Origin: an uncultured Eubacteriales bacterium | GTDB lineage: Bacteria; Bacillota; Clostridia; Oscillospirales; Acutalibacteraceae | Assembly: GCA_934464585.1 (NCBI GenBank) | Contig: CAKSJY010000002.1 | Span: 62,001 to 126,000, forward strand | Length of the DNA: 64,000 bases | Direction of reading: 5' to 3' | Shown here: piece by piece, positions 60,199-64,000 of the stretch | Numbering within the stretch: position 1 is the stretch's first letter | Layout of the letters: each line of letters begins with the position of its first letter | The notes under the pieces: model-generated | What the model was told of the DNA's origin: nothing | The model's input: the letters and a program-made list of their open reading frames with translations, nothing else | Databases searched by the model: none | Position numbers and translations under genes: made by a program

Positions 60199-63100
60199 AT
60201 GCTACTTAAATCACTTGAGTTACATGGGTTTAAGACCTTTCCTGAAAAGACAAAGCTGTCTTTTGGAAATGGGATAACAGCTGTTGTTGGCCCCAATGGT
60301 AGTGGAAAAAGTAATATAAGTGATGCCATACGATGGGTTTTAGGAGAACAATCAGTAAAAACCCTTAGGTGTTCTAAGATGGAAGATGTAATCTTTGGGG
60401 GAACACCAACAAGGAAAGCTCAGGGCTTTTCAGAAGTAACTCTTACAATAGATAATACAGACAGAAGATTACCGTTTGATAATGATGATGTCGCAGTCTC
60501 AAGAAGATATTATAGATCTGGTGAAAGTGAATATTTAATAAATAAAGCGGTGGTACGCTTGAAGGATATCCATGAACTTTTCATGGATACAGGTCTTGGA
60601 AGAGACGGATATTCTGTAATCGGTCAAGGAAAGATAGATAGTATAGTATCTTCTAAATCAGAAGATAGGCGTGAAATATTTGAGGAAGCGGCAGGAATAT
60701 CAAGGTTTAAATATAGAAAGTTTGAAGCTCAAAGAAAACTAAAACAAGCGGAAGAAAATCTTCTTCGTTTAAAAGATATTTTGTCAGAGTTGGAAGAACG
60801 AGTAGGTCCACTTAAAGAGCAATCATCTAAAGCAAAAGAGTATATCAAACTTATGGATGAGAAAAGGTCTCTGGAAATAGGCATTTGGCTTGATACACTA
60901 GACAAATCAGGTAAAATATTGAAGGATCATGAGGCAAAGATAGCTATTTCATCTAATCAATATAAAAATATTGAAGATTCTATAGATAAGATAAAATTGG
61001 AAACAGAAGAGATATTTATGAAATCTAATTCTATTTCAGCGTCTATAGAAGAGACAAGGAAACAAATTTCTATATTCGATGAGACGGCATCTCAAAAACT
61101 TTCGCAAAAATCTGTATTGGAAAATGATATTTTACATAATGATGAAAACATAAAGAGATTGCAAAGTGAAATTTTTGATATAAAAGATTCATATGCGGAT
61201 ATTGATTTGAAAATAGATGAGAAAAAGTCAAAAATAGCAGAAATAAATAATGATATATTGGAAAAACAAAAGCTTTTAGAAGACACTAATAAGCAATATG
61301 AAAGTTTAAAGAATAATATAGAAAGTTTCTCAAATACAATTAACGATTTATCTAAAGAATTATCAGATTTAAATTTGAAGGCCTCTGATCAAAAGGTAAA
61401 TGCATTAGCACTAGATTCCGGTATAGTTGAGCTTAAATCCAGGCTTTCGGATATATCTTCAACATCTGAAAATTATAATACGAGACTTTCAAATTTAAAA
61501 GAAATGCTTTCTGACTACAATAACATGAAATCAGATGCAGAAAAACGAAATTTAGAGATGGAAAACTCTGTTAAGGGATATGAATTTAAACTTCAAAATA
61601 AAAAACAGAAGACCAATCAATTGAGGGAGGAAGCGGATAAATTATCTCTGGAGGCAGAGAGTAAAATCCGTAAAATGAGGCTTCTTGAGGAGTTAGAAAG
61701 AAACCTTGAAGGTTTTGCACAAAGCGTTAAGTCTGTGATGAGAGAATCTCACAATGGTGTTCTTTCAGGAATTCATGGCCCTGTATCAAGGATTATAAAA
61801 GTAAATGCAAAATATGCTGTAGCTATAGAAACTGCACTTGGTGCGGCTATGCAGAATATAGTTGTTCAAACCGAGGGAGACGCAAAAGGTGCAATCGCAT
61901 TGCTAAAACGTAAAAATTTAGGAAGAGCAACATTTTTGCCACTTTCTACGATAAAGGGAAGAAAGATTGATAAATCCGGACTTATTAATACAGATGGTTT
62001 TTTAGGTATAGCATCAGAATTATGTAGTTGTGATCCGGTCTATGATGAAATTATAAATTCAATGCTTGGAAGGATAATAATATCTGAAGATTTAAATAAG
62101 GCTGCTGTTATTGCAAGGAAGTTTAACTATAAGTTTAGAGTAGTGACATTAGATGGTCAGGTTATCAATGCTGGTGGTTCATTTACAGGTGGATCTCTTT
62201 CTAAAAATTCCGGAATATTAAGCCGTGTTGCCGAGATGGAAAAGCTTAAATCTGAATCTGAGGAATTGAAACTTAAAGCAAATAAGGCATATACGCTTTA
62301 TAATCAATCGGAAGAAGAAGTCTCTAAGCTGGAAGCTGAGCTTTTAGGCAGTAGGGGAGATCTCTCAAAAACAAAGGAAGAATATATAAGAATTTCTGCA
62401 GAGTGCAAAAACGTATCTTCTGAAATAGAGCAATTAAAAATGCTTGCAGATAAGACTGCAAATGAGAGTGAAGCTATACGTAATAAAATTCAAAGTTCAG
62501 AGCAAGAGTGTGCATATTCTCAAAATGCTTACAATGAATACTTATCTAAAATAAAGGAGACAGAAGAGAAAATAGCACTTATCTCCGGAAATAAAGACAA
62601 TATTTCTCAAAGTAGAGAAGAAATTATAAATAAAATTCAAGAATTGAAAATTTTGATATTGACATATCAAAAGAATGTAGAATCCATCGATTATGAAATA
62701 CGCTCAATGAATGATTCTAAAATAGATCAATTTGGTAAAATAGAGAGATTAGAGAATCAAATAGAAGAGTTTAAGCAAAAAAATGTATCTATAAATAGTG
62801 CAATACTATTGGTTGATAACGAATTTAAAGATTTAAAGATTAAATCCCAAACTGCTGAAGAGAGTATAAGAAACTTTAATATTCAAAAAATGGATATAGA
62901 AAAGCATACCGTAGAGTTGCGCCAGGTTGAAAGAGATAAGACTATTGAAAGAGAGAATATTTCTAAAGAACTTGCAAGACTTGAAGAACAAAAGAGCGGT
63001 ATTCAAAAAGAGTATGATCTAATAATAGCAAAACTTTGGGAGGAATATGAGCTCACAAGAAGAGAAGCCGAACAAGTCACAGAAAGAATTAAGGATATTC

Positions 63101-63768
63101 AGAATGCTAAAAGAATTTTAAATGATATAAGATCAAAAATTAAAAAGCTTGGATCTGTGAATGTTTCTGCTATCGAAGAATATAAAGAAGTTTCGTCAAG
63201 ATATGAATTTTTAAAGTCTCAGCTTGATGATGTCGAAAAATCAAAGGAAGAACTTACAAAGCTTACAATAGACCTTACAAAACAAATGAGAGATTTGTTT
63301 ACAGAGCAATTTAAGCTTATTAACTCTAATTTCATGTCAACATTTAAGGAACTTTTTGGAGGAGGAAAAGCTGAACTGCAACTAACAGATCCTTCAGATG
63401 TACTAAATTCAGGCATTGAAATATGTGTTCAACCTCCAGGAAAAATTGTTACTCATCTAGAATCACTTTCCGGCGGTGAAAAAGCATTGGTTGCAATAGC
63501 ACTCTATTTTGCTATAATGAAAGTTAGTCCGGCACCGTTTTGCGTTCTTGACGAAATAGAGGCAGCCTTAGACGACGTTAATGTATATAGGTATGCTGCA
63601 TATTTAAGAAAGATGAATAAAAATACTCAGTTTATCGTGATAACACATAGACGTGGTACAATGGAAGAGGCTGATGTATTATATGGAGTTACGATGCAAG
63701 ATGAGGGCATATCAAAACTTCTAGAGTTAAGGGCTTCTGAGATTGAAAGTAAGCTTGGCATTAAATAA
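60199..63768 (+). CDS. smc: SMC chromosome segregation ATPase
   Basis: A 1189-residue SMC protein, the core of the condensin that arranges and segregates the chromosome. The N-terminal head has Walker A GPNGSGKSNISDAIRWVLGE (about 33-40), and the C-terminal head has the signature LSGGEKALVAIAL and Walker B FCVLDEIEAALDD. Between them lie two long coiled coils and a hinge domain (about residues 510-665) with ETALGAAMQNIVV and GGSFTGGSLS. Partners ScpA and ScpB are not in the window. The ribosome site AAAAGGTAGG precedes the ATG, 4 bases after the radical SAM gene. Confidence 0.97.
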   Translation: MLLKSLELHGFKTFPEKTKLSFGNGITAVVGPNGSGKSNISDAIRWVLGEQSVKTLRCSKMEDVIFGGTPTRKAQGFSEVTLTIDNTDRRLPFDNDDVAVSRRYYRSGESEYLINKAVVRLKDIHELFMDTGLGRDGYSVIGQGKIDSIVSSKSEDRREIFEEAAGISRFKYRKFEAQRKLKQAEENLLRLKDILSELEERVGPLKEQSSKAKEYIKLMDEKRSLEIGIWLDTLDKSGKILKDHEAKIAISSNQYKNIEDSIDKIKLETEEIFMKSNSISASIEETRKQISIFDETASQKLSQKSVLENDILHNDENIKRLQSEIFDIKDSYADIDLKIDEKKSKIAEINNDILEKQKLLEDTNKQYESLKNNIESFSNTINDLSKELSDLNLKASDQKVNALALDSGIVELKSRLSDISSTSENYNTRLSNLKEMLSDYNNMKSDAEKRNLEMENSVKGYEFKLQNKKQKTNQLREEADKLSLEAESKIRKMRLLEELERNLEGFAQSVKSVMRESHNGVLSGIHGPVSRIIKVNAKYAVAIETALGAAMQNIVVQTEGDAKGAIALLKRKNLGRATFLPLSTIKGRKIDKSGLINTDGFLGIASELCSCDPVYDEIINSMLGRIIISEDLNKAAVIARKFNYKFRVVTLDGQVINAGGSFTGGSLSKNSGILSRVAEMEKLKSESEELKLKANKAYTLYNQSEEEVSKLEAELLGSRGDLSKTKEEYIRISAECKNVSSEIEQLKMLADKTANESEAIRNKIQSSEQECAYSQNAYNEYLSKIKETEEKIALISGNKDNISQSREEIINKIQELKILILTYQKNVESIDYEIRSMNDSKIDQFGKIERLENQIEEFKQKNVSINSAILLVDNEFKDLKIKSQTAEESIRNFNIQKMDIEKHTVELRQVERDKTIERENISKELARLEEQKSGIQKEYDLIIAKLWEEYELTRREAEQVTERIKDIQNAKRILNDIRSKIKKLGSVNVSAIEEYKEVSSRYEFLKSQLDDVEKSKEELTKLTIDLTKQMRDLFTEQFKLINSNFMSTFKELFGGGKAELQLTDPSDVLNSGIEICVQPPGKIVTHLESLSGGEKALVAIALYFAIMKVSPAPFCVLDEIEAALDDVNVYRYAAYLRKMNKNTQFIVITHRRGTMEEADVLYGVTMQDEGISKLLELRASEIESKLGIK

Positions 63769-63790
63769 TAGATAGAAAAAGGTGAGAGTT

Positions 63791-64000
63791 GTGGGGTTAT
63801 TCAGTAAAATAAAACAGGGTCTAAAGAAAACCAGAACAGGTGTTTTTGGTCAGATAAACTCTATGCTAAAATCGTTTAGCAAAATAGATAAAGAGCTTTT
63901 TGAGGAATTAGAAGAAATTCTTATCATGGGTGATGTTGGTATGAAGACATCGCAAAAAATATGTGACTTATTAAAGGAAAAAGTAAAAAAGGAAAAGGTA
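63791..64000 (+). CDS. ftsY: FtsY, signal recognition particle receptor (5' part)
   Basis: The first 70 codons of the SRP receptor, cut by the right edge. It starts with GTG after AAAGGTGAG and reads MGLFSKIKQGLKKTRTG, followed by FEELEEILIMGDVGMKT, which is the N-domain helical bundle of FtsY. The N-terminal acidic A-domain is very short or absent, as in many Firmicutes. The GTPase domain lies beyond the window. Position directly after smc is the usual one. Confidence 0.93.
   Translation, partial: MGLFSKIKQGLKKTRTGVFGQINSMLKSFSKIDKELFEELEEILIMGDVGMKTSQKICDLLKEKVKKEKV

Overview
The window is AT-rich chromosomal DNA from a low-GC, Gram-positive, Clostridia-like bacterium. Supporting signs are a CtsR-McsA-McsB-ClpC stress operon, an mraZ-to-ftsZ division cluster with a SpoVD-type PASTA penicillin-binding protein, an NfnAB-type flavin reductase pair, strong GGAGG ribosome sites, and the gene order rnc - radical SAM - smc - ftsY. 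I see no insertion sequence, integrase, CRISPR array or rRNA. The species cannot be named from this sequence.

Layout. 1-6838: the end of a tyrosine-kinase (CpsD-like) gene, a small membrane protein, an unrecognised protein, a lipoprotein with a zinc-ribbon tail, and the two NfnAB subunits. 6996-7084: tRNA-Ser(CGA). 7344-13708: three tandem paralogues that start with a DUF4157/eCIS-core-like HELTH domain, each with its own nearly identical promoter-leader and its own terminator. 13717-18824 (minus): a Gld-type ABC exporter set, exonuclease III and asparaginase. 19035-25103: a P-type calcium ATPase and a MacAB-like efflux set. 25196-25312 (minus): a 38-residue cysteine-rich peptide. 25504-30107: the CtsR regulon operon with its operator. 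30285-32441: an RCC1-repeat surface protein behind a switch-like RNA leader, with its frame broken in a G7 tract right after the signal peptide. 32501-36878 (minus): murF, murE, two RCK (TrkA-like) proteins and tRNA-Arg(CCG). 37079-48404: the division and cell-wall cluster mraZ-rsmH-ftsL-PBP-mraY-ftsW-murG-murA-divIB-ftsZ. 48481-50622: an unrecognised 677-residue protein. 50644-52020: infC-rpmI-rplT behind an attenuator leader, with an AUU start for infC. 52081-64000: trmH-family methylase, dprA, topA, trmFO, plsX, rnc, radical SAM, smc and the start of ftsY.

How the parts work together. The housekeeping blocks make lipid II precursors (MurE, MurF, MraY, MurG, MurA), build the septum (FtsZ, DivIB, FtsL, FtsW, PBP), translate (IF3, L35, L20), process DNA and RNA, and handle damaged proteins (McsB, ClpC). 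The accessory parts that stand out are the DUF4157 triplet, a candidate set of effector or cargo proteins of a contractile injection system whose apparatus is not in this window, and the possibly phase-variable, RNA-controlled RCC1 surface protein. Start codons were moved from the longest open frame where a ribosome site and family start favour a later codon; each such case is stated.
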